Assembly (NCBI GenBank): GCA_944382775.1
Contig: CALWNI010000068.1
Span: 1 to 64,000 of the forward strand
DNA length: 64,000 bases
Source of the DNA: an uncultured Allofournierella sp.
Lineage (GTDB): Bacteria > Bacillota > Clostridia > Oscillospirales > Ruminococcaceae
Direction of reading: 5' to 3'
Below the pieces are notes generated by a model. The model ran no database searches and was not told the DNA's origin. It saw nothing but the letters and a program-made list of their open reading frames with translations. Positions 18,964-27,226 of the stretch are shown piece by piece (the stretch's first letter is position 1; each line of letters starts with the position of its first letter). Both the position numbers and the translations under genes were made by a program.

Positions 18964-18999
18964 AAAAGGGTTGCCCCTCTCAGAGCGAGCAACCCTTTC
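18964..18999 (-). terminator. Partial terminator/attenuator between livK and livH
   Basis: Stem AAAGGGTTGC (18965-18974) with GCAACCCTTT (18989-18998) and a T-rich minus-strand tail, 13 bases past the livK stop and inside the operon. Such intercistronic hairpins commonly allow excess binding-protein synthesis with read-through to the permease genes. Confidence 0.75.
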
Positions 19000-19011
19000 T
19001 ATTGATATCGG

Positions 19012-20166
19012 TTATTCCATGGAAACATATGCTCCATTTACAATTTTAACTGCTTTTGGTGTTTTATTTACTTCACCACTGGCTTCCCACTTCATCCCTT
19101 CACCGGTTAAACCGTTTAAGGTAATCTGTGTCATTGCCTCTTTTAGCTTATCGCAGACATCAGATGCATCCATATCTGCGGTTACACCGGCTTGTTCGCA
19201 AGCGGTCCAAATTGCATAAACACCGTCATAGGCATCGGCTGCGAATTGGTTGGGGGTGTCGCCGTATGTTTCTTTGTATTTTGCTACAAAGTTTTGGGTA
19301 AGCTCATCCGAAGAATCAGCAGCAAACGGAGTCAACAGCATAACATCCTCAAACAAAGAGGTATCGGCACCTTTAATTGTTAATAGACCATCCAGACCAT
19401 CACAACCAAAAATTGCGGCATCATACCCTTGTTTGTTCATTTCCTGGATAATCAAATTGGCCTCGTTGTAATAGATGGGCAAGAACACCAGTTCAGCCCC
19501 AGAATTTTTTGCTTTTTGGACCTGAACGGAAAAATCGGTTTTATTATCCGAGGTAAAAGCTTCATCGGCTAAAACTTCAAGGCCTTTTTCGGCAGCAGCT
19601 TGCTTAAAGTTATCATGAACCCCAGAAGAGTATGCCTCGGAGCTATCATAAATAATTGCAATTTTTGTTGCCAGATTGTGATCTGCAATGTATTCGGCAG
19701 CTGCAGTGCCTAAGTTTGGATCAGTAAAACAAACTTGGAAAGCATTGTCTTCTGCTACAATTTCCGGTGCAGAAGCAGAAGGAGTCAACAGGAAAATATT
19801 ATCTTGTGCAGTTTCGGGAGCAACTGCCAAACAGGGTTGTGTAGTTACTGTACCTAAGAGCACTTGCATGCCCCAGTCTTTTAAACTGTTATAGGCATTG
19901 ATGGATTTTTCAACATCGTTTTCATCATCTTCTACCCGCAACGAAAATTGCAAGCCGCCTTTTGCATTGATTTCGTCCACAGCCAATTGGGCACCGTTTT
20001 TTACGGCATTACCATAAATGGCTGCACCGCCGGTTAAAGGCCCAATGGAACCAATTTTAATTGTATTAGAGTTAGCAGTGCTTTCTTTGGAATTACCGGT
20101 GGAACCGCAAGCTACACATCCAAACGCCATTGCTGCCGCAAGTACCATACTTAGTGCTTTTTTCAT
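19012..20166 (-). CDS. livK: Branched-chain amino acid ABC transporter substrate-binding lipoprotein
   Basis: A 384-residue periplasmic-binding protein type 1 (Peripl_BP_6). The lipobox is ACGC-like (AFGCVACG, Cys near 20), followed by a Ser/Asn-rich linker and the domain start IKIGSIGPLTGGAAIYG (about 36-52). It is a membrane-anchored extracellular receptor for Leu/Ile/Val or another amino compound, since the substrate cannot be read from sequence. AAGGAGGA precedes the ATG; a promoter lies 74-102 bases upstream. First gene of livKHMGF. Confidence 0.93.
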   Translation of the reverse strand: MKKALSMVLAAAMAFGCVACGSTGNSKESTANSNTIKIGSIGPLTGGAAIYGNAVKNGAQLAVDEINAKGGLQFSLRVEDDENDVEKSINAYNSLKDWGMQVLLGTVTTQPCLAVAPETAQDNIFLLTPSASAPEIVAEDNAFQVCFTDPNLGTAAAEYIADHNLATKIAIIYDSSEAYSSGVHDNFKQAAAEKGLEVLADEAFTSDNKTDFSVQVQKAKNSGAELVFLPIYYNEANLIIQEMNKQGYDAAIFGCDGLDGLLTIKGADTSLFEDVMLLTPFAADSSDELTQNFVAKYKETYGDTPNQFAADAYDGVYAIWTACEQAGVTADMDASDVCDKLKEAMTQITLNGLTGEGMKWEASGEVNKTPKAVKIVNGAYVSME

Positions 20167-20239
20167 GTGTATTCTCCTCCTTGAATTTTCTCAATTGGAT
20201 TCCCCTACCCATTTGTTTGAGAAAATTATTGTTTTTCAA

Positions 20240-20268
20240 ATTATACAAAGCTTTTGAAAATACTTCAA
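20240..20268 (-). promoter_or_regulatory. SigA-type promoter of the liv operon
   Basis: Minus-strand TTGAAG (20263-20268), 17-base spacer, TATAAT (20240-20245), 74 bases before livK. Confidence 0.7.
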
Positions 20269-20346
20269 TTCGCTATTTCAACATACTTTTTACTAAGCTA
20301 AAGCGAAAACGTGGTAAAACTGCATAAATTTATTTGTATTTTAGGA

Positions 20347-20366
20347 CAAAACAATATGTTGTTTTG
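20347..20366. promoter_or_regulatory. Inverted repeat between divergent livK and xpt promoters
   Basis: CAAAACAA (20347-20354), four bases, TTGTTTTG (20359-20366). It lies in the 270-base AT-rich region between the divergent promoters, at about -80 of livK and -75 of xpt. It could be an operator, but an 8-bp match in AT-rich DNA may be chance. Confidence 0.35.
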
Positions 20367-20440
20367 GACTTAAACGGTTTTTAAAAACCTAAAATATTAC
20401 AATAAATTTGTTTTTTCTATAAAATTACAGGCAATAGGCA

Positions 20441-20468
20441 TTGAAAAAATATAAGTTTTCTGTATAAT
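20441..20468 (+). promoter_or_regulatory. SigA-type promoter of xpt
   Basis: TTGAAA (20441-20446), 16-base spacer, TATAAT (20463-20468). Transcript start is expected near 20475, giving an untranslated leader of about 80 bases that holds a long hairpin. Confidence 0.75.
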
Positions 20469-20483
20469 AGGAGTATTACCTTT

Positions 20484-20528
20484 TGCTAAATATTTGATAA
20501 GAAGTTTATTTGTCGCAAATATTTAGCA
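20484..20528 (+). promoter_or_regulatory. Perfect 13-bp hairpin in the xpt leader
   Basis: TGCTAAATATTTG (20484-20496) and its exact complement (20516-20528) enclose a 19-base loop. It lies just after the predicted transcription start and 30 bases before the xpt ATG. The leader is too short and lacks the three-stem core of a purine riboswitch, and no T run follows, so it is not a terminator. It could be a DNA operator, an RNA stabiliser or a protein-binding hairpin. Confidence 0.5.
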
Positions 20529-20557
20529 CGATATTGAGTTTAGGGAGCGTACAGAGA

Positions 20558-21145
20558 ATGAAACTGCTGGAAGAGCGTATTGTAAAAGATGGTCAGGTTC
20601 GTCCTGGTAATATTTTAAAGGTAGATGCTTTTTTAAATCATCAGCTGGATGTTAACTTATTGGATGAAATCGGCAAAGAGTTCTACCGTATTTACAAGGA
20701 TGATGGCATCAATAAAATTTTGACCATCGAAGCTTCTGGCATTGCCATTGCATGTATGACTGCTCGTTATTTTAATGTTCCGGTTGTGTTTGCAAAAAAG
20801 GCAAAAAGCCGCAACTTAGATGGTGAGGTGCTGACCTCTACTGTTCATTCTTTTACCTATGGCAAAGAATACGATATCACATTAGCAAAAAAGTTCCTTT
20901 CTCCAGAAGATAAGGTTTTAATTTTAGATGACTTTATGGCTGTGGGCAAAGCCATGCATGGCTTACTGGATGTTTGCCAGCAAGCAGGAGCTTGCGTTGG
21001 CGGTATTGGTATTGCCATTGAAAAGGGATTCCAATCCGGCGGCGACTCTTTGCGTGCAGCTGGCTATAAACTGACCAGCTTGGCTATTATTGACGGTATG
21101 GACGATGACGGAACCATTCATTTCCGTCCGCAAGAAGAAGTATAA
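20558..21145 (+). CDS. xpt: Xanthine phosphoribosyltransferase
   Basis: A 195-residue type I phosphoribosyltransferase matching Bacillus Xpt in length and sequence blocks: MKLLEERIVKDG start, LTIEASGIAIA (about 66-76), KAKSRNL near 90, and the PRPP-binding motif VLILDDFMAVGKA (about 127-139). It converts xanthine plus PRPP to XMP (purine salvage). The start is the ATG at 20558 with AGGGAG upstream; the frame extends 16 codons further upstream only as leader. It has its own promoter and a strong terminator, so it is monocistronic. No xanthine permease gene (pbuX) follows, unlike in Bacillus. Confidence 0.95.
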   Translation: MKLLEERIVKDGQVRPGNILKVDAFLNHQLDVNLLDEIGKEFYRIYKDDGINKILTIEASGIAIACMTARYFNVPVVFAKKAKSRNLDGEVLTSTVHSFTYGKEYDITLAKKFLSPEDKVLILDDFMAVGKAMHGLLDVCQQAGACVGGIGIAIEKGFQSGGDSLRAAGYKLTSLAIIDGMDDDGTIHFRPQEEV

Positions 21146-21186
21146 AAAAGGAACCCGACTGCAATTTGCAGTCGGGTTCCTTTTTT
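21144..21186. terminator. Bidirectional terminator between xpt and yerC
   Basis: Long perfect stem AAAAAAGGAACCCGACTGCA and complement (arms 21144-21163 and 21166-21186), A and T runs on both sides; serves the convergent xpt and yerC genes. Confidence 0.9.
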
Positions 21187-21496
21187 ATACCTGAGGCTCA
21201 TTCTTTTGCTTTACGCGGTCGATAATCAACTCATATCCCCCATTGCCATACTGAATGCAACGATTAATACGGCTAATGGTAGCAGTGCTGATTTCTACAC
21301 TTTTTACAATCTGCTCATAGGTTTTTCCATCTAACAGCATTTTAGCTGCCTCTAAACGCTGTGCCATATCTGCAAGCTCTTTCATTGTGCAAAGATCTTC
21401 AAAAAAAGTATAGCACTCTTCCATGGTATTTAAAGAAAGGATTGCCTCAAACAACGCTGTGGTTGCTAGGTTTTTTAAATAATTTTTATCAGCCAT
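21185..21496 (-). CDS. yerC: YerC/YecD family TrpR-like DNA-binding protein
   Basis: A 103-residue member of the YerC/YecD group within the TrpR/DnaA-type helix-turn-helix fold. The block CTMKELADMAQRLEAAKML (about 36-54), then GKTYEQIV..VEISTATISRINRC (about 57-80), forms the tetrahelical core and recognition helix. It is a presumed transcriptional regulator whose ligand and targets are unknown. Start set at the ATG at 21496 (GAGGTGCG upstream) rather than four codons earlier. Convergent with xpt. Confidence 0.88.
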   Translation of the reverse strand: MADKNYLKNLATTALFEAILSLNTMEECYTFFEDLCTMKELADMAQRLEAAKMLLDGKTYEQIVKSVEISTATISRINRCIQYGNGGYELIIDRVKQKNEPQV

Positions 21497-21536
21497 TACG
21501 CACCTCACGAAATGCTTTCTAGTTTTATCGAGGTAA

Positions 21537-21565
21537 AGTGTATCACAAAACTAAATAAAAAGCAA
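21537..21565 (-). promoter_or_regulatory. Probable promoter of yerC
   Basis: Minus-strand TTGCTT (21560-21565), 17 bases, TACACT (21537-21542), about 40 bases before the start codon. Confidence 0.5.
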
Positions 21566-22015
21566 GGTATTTTCTTTAAAATTTCAATGAAAAATGACAA
21601 TGCATTTATTTTGTGATAATACTGAGAAAACATGCACGCACAACGCAAAATCAACAATAAATCGCTTTGCTTATTGTGAGATTAGCCTAATTTCTCAACC
21701 CTCTATTTTAAGCAGGAACTATTTTAACATGCTACAGTTCGAAATTCAAGAGTTTTTGTAAAATTATCGCTTTAATATTGCAATTTAGTACATAAAAACA
21801 ATAGTAATGTTACAATTGAACAAAATGCAGCAATTTTTTAATGGTCTCAATAATATGTCATACTTTGCGTTACAATGAAACTGAATAAAAAATGATAGTT
21901 TATTCAGTCTAATATACACTAAAATATTTCCCAACAAAAGACCAAGATGTGATATGCGTAGATTGCAATGATCAGCAAATTCTTTTACGATCAACCACTG
22001 CTATATTTTGCAAAT
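21566..22015. other. AT-rich intergenic stretch without recognisable gene
   Basis: About 450 bases between the yerC promoter and the tsf terminator. Both strands hold only short frames without credible ribosome sites. No tRNA fold, repeat or conserved RNA was recognised. Confidence 0.6.
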
Positions 22016-22047
22016 AAAAAGAGAGGCTCAAAAGAGCCTCTCTTTTT
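22016..22047 (-). terminator. Terminator of the rpsB-tsf operon
   Basis: Perfect 14-bp stem (arms 22016-22029 and 22034-22047; GAGAGGCTC core) with an AAAA loop; A and T runs make it bidirectional. It lies 40 bases past the tsf stop. Confidence 0.9.
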
Positions 22048-22087
22048 ATTTGTTTTGGATAAGATCGATGTGTTAATACACAACCAA

Positions 22088-23002
22088 TTACTTTACCATG
22101 CTTGCAACTTCAGCAGCGAAGTCATCGGTCTTCTTCTCCAGGCCTTCGCCCTTTTCATAGCGAACAAACTTGGTGATCTTAATTTCGCCACCCAGCTCCT
22201 TAGCAACCTTCTCAGTGTAAGAAGCAATGGTCAAGTCGGGATCCTTAACGAACTCCTGGTCAACCAGGCAGTTCTCCTTGTAGAACTTAGCAATACGGCC
22301 CATAACCATCTTCTCTTTGATAGCGTCGGGCTTATTAGCATTCTTAGGATCGTTAGCAATCTGAGCCATCAGGATTTCTTTTTCCTTCTCGATTACCTCA
22401 GCAGGAACCTCTGCCTCGCACAGATAGCCGGGGTTAGCGGCAGCAATCTGCATAGCAATGTCCTTGCCGTAAGCTTCGAACTCAGCCTTAGCAGCAACTT
22501 CTGCGCTGGTTTCAAAACCAACCAGAACAGCGTGGGTACCACCTGCATGGATGTATGCAGAGCAGGTGCCCTCGAAACGCTCGAAACGACGAATCTTAAT
22601 GTTCTCGCCGATAACCAGAATCTTCTCCTTCAGAGCAGCTTCAACGGTCTCGTTGCCCAGCTGGCAAGCCAGCAGAGCGTCAACATCAGCAGGATTCTGC
22701 TCTGCGATTACAGTAGCAACATCCTTAACAAATGCCTGGAACATATCGTTCTTAGCAACGAAGTCAGTTTCAGCATTAACTTCAACTACTACGCCTACGT
22801 TGCCGCAAACGGTAGCGTAAACCATACCTTCAGCTGCGATACGGCCAGCCTTCTTCTGAGCAGCAGCCAAGCCCTTTTCGCGCAGGTACTCAACAGCCTT
22901 GTCGAAATCGCCGTTAGACTCGCTCAGAGCCTTTTTGCAGTCCATCATGCCGCAGCCAGTTTGCTCGCGCAGGTTTTTAACGTCTTGTGCAGTAAAAGCC
23001 AT
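22088..23002 (-). CDS. tsf: Translation elongation factor Ts
   Basis: A 304-residue EF-Ts, the guanine-nucleotide exchange factor for EF-Tu. The N-terminal UBA-like domain ([20 protein letters not shown]) and the EF-Tu contact block ETDFVAKN (about 78-85) are conserved. It includes the two-subdomain core typical of non-mitochondrial long forms. Codon use is markedly more GC-rich (CTG, AAC, ATC) than in neighbouring genes, as expected for a highly expressed gene. It follows rpsB by 37 bases and is terminated by a strong hairpin. Confidence 0.98.
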   Translation of the reverse strand: MAFTAQDVKNLREQTGCGMMDCKKALSESNGDFDKAVEYLREKGLAAAQKKAGRIAAEGMVYATVCGNVGVVVEVNAETDFVAKNDMFQAFVKDVATVIAEQNPADVDALLACQLGNETVEAALKEKILVIGENIKIRRFERFEGTCSAYIHAGGTHAVLVGFETSAEVAAKAEFEAYGKDIAMQIAAANPGYLCEAEVPAEVIEKEKEILMAQIANDPKNANKPDAIKEKMVMGRIAKFYKENCLVDQEFVKDPDLTIASYTEKVAKELGGEIKITKFVRYEKGEGLEKKTDDFAAEVASMVK

Positions 23003-23039
23003 TTTGTTTATCCCCTTTCGTTAATCGGTGAAACAGAAA

Positions 23040-23765
23040 TCAAGCTTCAGCAGCCTCGGTGGTTTCCTCAGCAGCGTTCTGCTCGCCCTGACGGCCTTCC
23101 ATTACGGCATCAGCCATAGCACCGGCGATCAGCTTAACAGCGCGGATAGCGTCGTCGTTACCGGGGATAACGTAATCGATCTCATCAGGATTGCAGTTGG
23201 TGTCAACGATAGCAACGATGGGAATGTTCAGCTTACGAGCCTCAGCAACAGCAATGCGCTCCTTGTGAGGGTCAACGATGAACATAGCCTTGGGCAGACC
23301 GTGCATGTTCTTAACACCGCCCAGGAACTTCTCCAGCTTCTCGATCTCCAGCTCCAACTGAGCAACTTCCTTCTTAGGCAACAGGTCGAAAGTGCCGTCT
23401 TCGCTCATCTGACGCAGCTGCTCCAGACGGTCGATACGCTTACGGATGGTGCGGAAGTTGGTCAGCATGCCGCCCAACCAACGAGCGTTTACGTAGTGCA
23501 TGCCACAACGCAGAGCCTCTTCCTTGATGGACTCCTGAGCCTGCTTCTTGGTACCAACAAACAGGATCTCGCCGCCCTCGGAAGCTACTTCGCGAACAAA
23601 GTTGTAAGCCTCATCCAGCTTCTTAACGGTCTTCTGCAAGTCGATGATGTAGATGCCGTTACGCTCGGTGAAGATGTACTTTGCCATCTTGGGGTTCCAA
23701 CGACGGGTTTGGTGACCAAAGTGTACGCCAGCTTCCAACAGCTGTTTCATAGATACTACTGCCAT
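23040..23765 (-). CDS. rpsB: 30S ribosomal protein S2
   Basis: A 241-residue S2. The start [20 protein letters not shown] with the signature [12 protein letters not shown] is unmistakable, as is [20 protein letters not shown] near 195-214. The C terminus is a short Ala/Glu-rich tail. GGAGG lies before the ATG at 23765; the 38 extra in-frame codons upstream are leader sequence. rpsB-tsf is the universal order. Codon use is strongly biased, as in tsf. Confidence 0.98.
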   Translation of the reverse strand: MAVVSMKQLLEAGVHFGHQTRRWNPKMAKYIFTERNGIYIIDLQKTVKKLDEAYNFVREVASEGGEILFVGTKKQAQESIKEEALRCGMHYVNARWLGGMLTNFRTIRKRIDRLEQLRQMSEDGTFDLLPKKEVAQLELEIEKLEKFLGGVKNMHGLPKAMFIVDPHKERIAVAEARKLNIPIVAIVDTNCNPDEIDYVIPGNDDAIRAVKLIAGAMADAVMEGRQGEQNAAEETTEAAEA

Positions 23766-23869
23766 GTTTAAAATCCTCCAAAAAATTGTTTTTACCTCCG
23801 CATTATCTACATGTGTTCCCACCCAATTGGGCACCGGGAGACAAAATAATGCGTGTGTATTGCCGATAC

Positions 23870-23898
23870 AGTATATCATACCCCAAAATAAATTGCAA
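23870..23898 (-). promoter_or_regulatory. SigA-type promoter of rpsB-tsf
   Basis: Minus-strand TTGCAA (23893-23898), 17 bases, TATACT (23870-23875). The predicted leader of about 100 bases contains CCCGGTGCCCAATTGGGTGGG (a short GC-rich palindrome) and could carry S2 autoregulation. Confidence 0.75.
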
Positions 23899-23926
23899 GC
23901 GGTTTCTCAAAATTACCGTATAAATA

Positions 23927-23966
23927 GAAAACCGCATCACAATTATAAAATTGCAATGCGGCCTTT
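23927..23966 (-). terminator. Terminator after the LTA-synthase-like gene
   Basis: Read on the minus strand, GCCGCATTGCAATT pairs with AATTGTGATGCGG around a TTAT loop, followed by TTTTC. It begins at the stop codon. Confidence 0.75.
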
Positions 23967-23967
23967 T

Positions 23968-25872
23968 TTAATTCTTAGCGTATTGTTGCCCAAACATTAA
24001 ATCATATTGCAATAACCAGTGGTTATCGAACCATTCTTGCTGTGCTTCGGTTAAGGGTTGTGTTGTAGCGGTACTATCCGGTTCGATGGTAACACCACGG
24101 GTACGGCTGCGATAAGCCGATAACTGATTGAGTAAATATTGGAAGAATGGCGGTTGTTCCAAACCATAAAGCTGCATCATAACCGGGCTTATTTCGTAAG
24201 CAGCAATTGTGCCTAAATCTACAGAACCATTCCAGTAGTTAGACCAAATCAACAACGGCATTTGATGCAATTCAGGAGATTCACTATTGGCAGAAGAAGC
24301 GTATCCGGTTGCAGTATAAACTTCATAGCCGCTTCCAATGGGATTGTAATGATCCCCCCAGAACACAATGATCGTCGGTTCATCTACTTGAGAGAAATAA
24401 TCCGTTAATGTGCCTAGCATGGCATCGGCTTCTTTTACACCAGTGGCAAAATCTCGTAATGCACCCAGTGTTTTTTCGCTGATACCTTCCGGAGCATTTG
24501 TAATGCCAACCAACTCTTCTTCTGGATAGTTTGCTTCGTTATAGCTGGTATGATTTTGCATGGTTACCACATGCATGAACATCGGCTGACTGGTATCACG
24601 CGCTTCCCACTCACGAATTACCTGACGAGCCATTTCTGCATCAGTTACCAAACCGTTGCCCCAGTATACGCTGCGTTTCTTTTCGGGATTTACAAAATCC
24701 TCCAATGCAATAAAGCGATCAATGCCCAGGTTGGGATACGCTGTATTACGACTCCAAAACTTTGCATAATACCCATGAATTGCTTCGGTGGCATAGCCTT
24801 GTTCTTTTAAGTAAGATGCAATGGAGAACATTGAACGGGTTACATGTTGTTGAAATGGTTTGCAACCACTGGGTAAAAATTCTACCGAGTAACCGGTTAG
24901 CGCCTCAAACTCAACATCGCAAGTGCCGCCGCCAAAGCTGGGACTATAGGCTTTTCCGTAAGCAGCGGTTTGTTTTAACCGTTGTAAATTGGGGGTAACC
25001 TCCTGGTCGAATTGTACCCCGTAAGCCTCCAACTCTGAAACATCCCAAAATGATTCATCCATAATAAAGATGATATTAGGCTGAGTTACTTGTGTTTGTC
25101 CAGATTCTTTATAGCTACCCTCAAAAGTGGGAGCTAGGTCTTCACTGCTTGCTTTTTGGAGAATTTCTTTCACCGTAGATTGGCTGTAATTTTCTGGTTT
25201 ATCTACTTTTAAGTTTTGAATATTGGTTAAAAAACCGGCAATTACACCATAGTTGCGATAGTAGCGATTCTGCATCCACATATCGGGCGTGATGCCGACC
25301 TTTAATGAAATATTGGGACTTAAAAACACACCAAATACAATGCCCAGCGCAGCAACGAACGGTCCCCCGCTCCAAGCAAGACGATGTTTTATTGAGGTTT
25401 TGGGTTCTTGAATAAAAATAGCTAAAACCAGTAATACAAGATAGATGATTACGGATACCCACATAGCCGTTTGGATTTCCAAGCCTGCTTTGGATATAAC
25501 GTCAGCTGCTTCTGAAAACTGTGTAATATCCCATGGAAAAAATGGCTCGCCGCGCAATTTTAACTTATAATAAGTAACTGTAGCCGGAATACAGCCCAGC
25601 ATTCCCGTGATAAGAACAGCAAGCCAATGAGCTCTGGTTAATTTTGCAATTACTTGATAAATGCAACTTAGCAAAATCCATGTTAACAAAAAACTTGGCA
25701 GATGTCGCACTACATTATCTGTCCATACCGATTCTGTGAGTGTTCCACGGTGAATCCATTCCGTGCATACCAATGTAATGAGTCCAATAATAGGCGCCAT
25801 GACCCAACGTAAAACAGAAAGTTTTTCTGTAATACGCTTTTGCAGTGCACCTTTTTCTTTTACCGTCTGCAA
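23968..25872 (-). CDS. LTA synthase family sulfatase-fold membrane protein
   Basis: A 634-residue protein with five N-terminal transmembrane segments (about 15-210) and an extracellular sulfatase-fold domain (about 260-590). NIIFIMDESFWD opens the domain (metal Glu/Asp), GGGTCDVEFEALTG carries the predicted catalytic Thr, and FWGDHYNP provides the metal-binding Asp-His. This is the lipoteichoic-acid synthase architecture: transfer of glycerol-phosphate from phosphatidylglycerol to a glycolipid polymer, though relatives attach phosphoglycerol to other glycans. I start it at the TTG at 25872 with AAGGAGG 8 bases upstream; a TTG 17 codons earlier lacks a ribosome site. Monocistronic. Confidence 0.85.
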   Translation of the reverse strand: MQTVKEKGALQKRITEKLSVLRWVMAPIIGLITLVCTEWIHRGTLTESVWTDNVVRHLPSFLLTWILLSCIYQVIAKLTRAHWLAVLITGMLGCIPATVTYYKLKLRGEPFFPWDITQFSEAADVISKAGLEIQTAMWVSVIIYLVLLVLAIFIQEPKTSIKHRLAWSGGPFVAALGIVFGVFLSPNISLKVGITPDMWMQNRYYRNYGVIAGFLTNIQNLKVDKPENYSQSTVKEILQKASSEDLAPTFEGSYKESGQTQVTQPNIIFIMDESFWDVSELEAYGVQFDQEVTPNLQRLKQTAAYGKAYSPSFGGGTCDVEFEALTGYSVEFLPSGCKPFQQHVTRSMFSIASYLKEQGYATEAIHGYYAKFWSRNTAYPNLGIDRFIALEDFVNPEKKRSVYWGNGLVTDAEMARQVIREWEARDTSQPMFMHVVTMQNHTSYNEANYPEEELVGITNAPEGISEKTLGALRDFATGVKEADAMLGTLTDYFSQVDEPTIIVFWGDHYNPIGSGYEVYTATGYASSANSESPELHQMPLLIWSNYWNGSVDLGTIAAYEISPVMMQLYGLEQPPFFQYLLNQLSAYRSRTRGVTIEPDSTATTQPLTEAQQEWFDNHWLLQYDLMFGQQYAKN

Positions 25873-25952
25873 AAATGGTTCCTCCTTGCATAAAAAGCGT
25901 ATAAAATCATTTGTGTACCGCAATAAAACGGTGTTTTCTATACTGATTTTTA

Positions 25953-25982
25953 ATTATACCCCTCTTTATACATAGGATGCAA
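25953..25982 (-). promoter_or_regulatory. Probable promoter of the LTA-synthase-like gene
   Basis: Minus-strand TTGCAT (25977-25982), 18 bases, TATAAT (25953-25958), about 80 bases upstream of the TTG start. Confidence 0.55.
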
Positions 25983-25986
25983 GGGT

Positions 25987-26283
25987 TTATTGCTTTACAA
26001 AATTGTGAAAAAATGATAGCAATCCTCGGTTTTCTCTTACGGAAACTGTTGGCAGTGCAGTTGTAACTAAGATGACATCCTGCCCAATGGTTTGGATTTC
26101 ATGCCAAGGAATGACAATATCTTCGTCACGACCCAACAGCCCGAACCAATGTAACCGCCCACGCAATAACAATCCATTTATTTGTGTGGTTTGTTCATCA
26201 AAAATTAAATCATCTGTTTTTCCTAAAATAATACCGGAACCAAGTTGAATTACATCTTTTTTGCATAGTTCAGATAACGTCAT
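25987..26283 (-). CDS. YlmC/YmxH family PRC-barrel sporulation protein
   Basis: A 98-residue PRC-barrel protein. The start MTLSELCKKDVIQLGSGIIL and the GKTDDLIFDEQT segment (22-33) match the YlmC/YmxH family, which is tied to sporulation in Firmicutes and often encoded near sigE/sigG, as here. PRC barrels bind other proteins or RNA; no enzymatic residues are expected. GGGGAG precedes the ATG. YlmC and YmxH cannot be separated confidently from this sequence. Confidence 0.85.
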   Translation of the reverse strand: MTLSELCKKDVIQLGSGIILGKTDDLIFDEQTTQINGLLLRGRLHWFGLLGRDEDIVIPWHEIQTIGQDVILVTTALPTVSVRENRGLLSFFHNFVKQ

Positions 26284-26386
26284 GTGGCTCTCCCCTTTTA
26301 TGATGATTATTCTATATATTAGCTATGATTCAAAAATTAAAATTATGTAAGAATCTGTAAAATAAAACTGTTTTTTTGATTTGCAA

Positions 26387-26416
26387 TTGGATTGAACAAG
26401 AAAAATCGTGTATAAT
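26387..26416 (+). promoter_or_regulatory. Probable promoter of the HAD hydrolase gene
   Basis: TTGGAT (26387-26392), 18 bases, TATAAT (26411-26416), 58 bases before the ATG at 26474. Perfect -10, weak -35. Confidence 0.55.
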
Positions 26417-26473
26417 GAATAAAACAATGCATTTTTAGGTTCAGTTTAGTTCTTATGTTAAGGAGATTTTAGT

Positions 26474-27100
26474 ATGTATAAAAACATCGTATTTGATTTA
26501 GGCGGTGTAGTTGTGGATTTCAATCCACGTGAATTTTTACTAGACCGTTTTTACAGCGAAAATATAGAATCTACCGTATACAATATTACCTTTGGAAGTG
26601 AAGAATGGTCCAAACTGGATGCAGGCTTATTAACCCGCGAAGAAGGCAATGCCATTATGTTGGAGCATGCAAAAGAACAAGGGTATTTATTTGAGGTTCA
26701 GAGCGTTCTGGATGATTGGATGCGAACCTTGAAAACCCGTAGAAAAACCATTGAGATTATAAAGCGTTTGAAGAAAATGGGATTTTCCATCTTTTTTCTT
26801 TCCAATATTGCACAGGATACTTTGGATGAATTAAAATCAAGAGAATTTTGGGAACTGTTTGATGGTGGAATTGCCTCCTGTGAGGTACACGTTAACAAAC
26901 CAGAGGAAGGAATTTATCGTGCACTTCTCAATCAATATAAACTTGTACCAAGCGAAACAATATTTATTGATGATAGTAAGCCAAATACAACTTCGGCCTT
27001 TGATTTAGGGATTACAGGAATCCACTATAAAGGCACGGCCTCGTTGATTCGTGCATTAAACACCTGCGGTATTTCCATTAAAGAACATTTACTTTGGTAA
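26474..27100 (+). CDS. HAD-superfamily (subfamily IA) hydrolase
   Basis: A 208-residue HAD phosphatase. Motif I is FDLGGVVVDF (7-16; Asp8 nucleophile, with Gly in place of the usual second Asp two residues on, as in YihX-like proteins), motif II is FLSN (about 114-117), motif III Lys sits near VNKPEEG (about 142-148) and motif IV is FIDDSKPN (about 164-171). The C1 cap lies between motifs I and II. Likely a sugar- or nucleotide-phosphate phosphatase; substrate not predictable. AAGGAG precedes the ATG. Monocistronic with a strong terminator. Confidence 0.9.
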   Translation: MYKNIVFDLGGVVVDFNPREFLLDRFYSENIESTVYNITFGSEEWSKLDAGLLTREEGNAIMLEHAKEQGYLFEVQSVLDDWMRTLKTRRKTIEIIKRLKKMGFSIFFLSNIAQDTLDELKSREFWELFDGGIASCEVHVNKPEEGIYRALLNQYKLVPSETIFIDDSKPNTTSAFDLGITGIHYKGTASLIRALNTCGISIKEHLLW

Positions 27101-27108
27101 ATATACAT

Positions 27109-27153
27109 ACGCCATACCATTTGCTTATAGCAAAGGTATGGCGTTTCTTTTTT
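27109..27153 (+). terminator. Terminator of the HAD hydrolase gene
   Basis: ACGCCATACC (27109-27118) pairs with GGTATGGCGT (27135-27144), with an inner TTTGC/GCAAA stem, followed by TTCTTTTTT. Confidence 0.85.
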
Positions 27154-27184
27154 GACAGTATTTTTCTTTTGCATGCGTTACAAT
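27151..27184 (+). promoter_or_regulatory. Possible Spo0A-controlled spoIIG promoter
   Basis: TTGACA (27152-27157) and TACAAT (27179-27184) are separated by 21 bases, longer than the normal 17. The Bacillus subtilis spoIIG promoter is known for an over-long spacer bridged by Spo0A. TTTGACA (27151-27157) is one base from the reversed 0A box TTCGACA. The position, 43 bases before the TTG start, fits. Confidence 0.5.
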
Positions 27185-27226
27185 TTGGAATAACCCCAGA
27201 AAATCCATTTGTACGGAGGTTATAGC

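Noticed and set aside
20475..20557. Purine riboswitch in front of xpt
   Set aside because: Leader is too short and lacks the paired loops and junction core of a purine aptamer; only a single long hairpin is present.
21785..21994. 69-residue frame in the yerC-tsf gap
   Set aside because: AT-rich, no ribosome site, no recognisable protein; treated as chance.
21968..23771. Long plus-strand frames (up to 383 and 247 codons) over tsf and rpsB
   Set aside because: Mirror frames caused by the strong codon bias of tsf and rpsB on the minus strand; Leu/Asn/Gln-rich nonsense.
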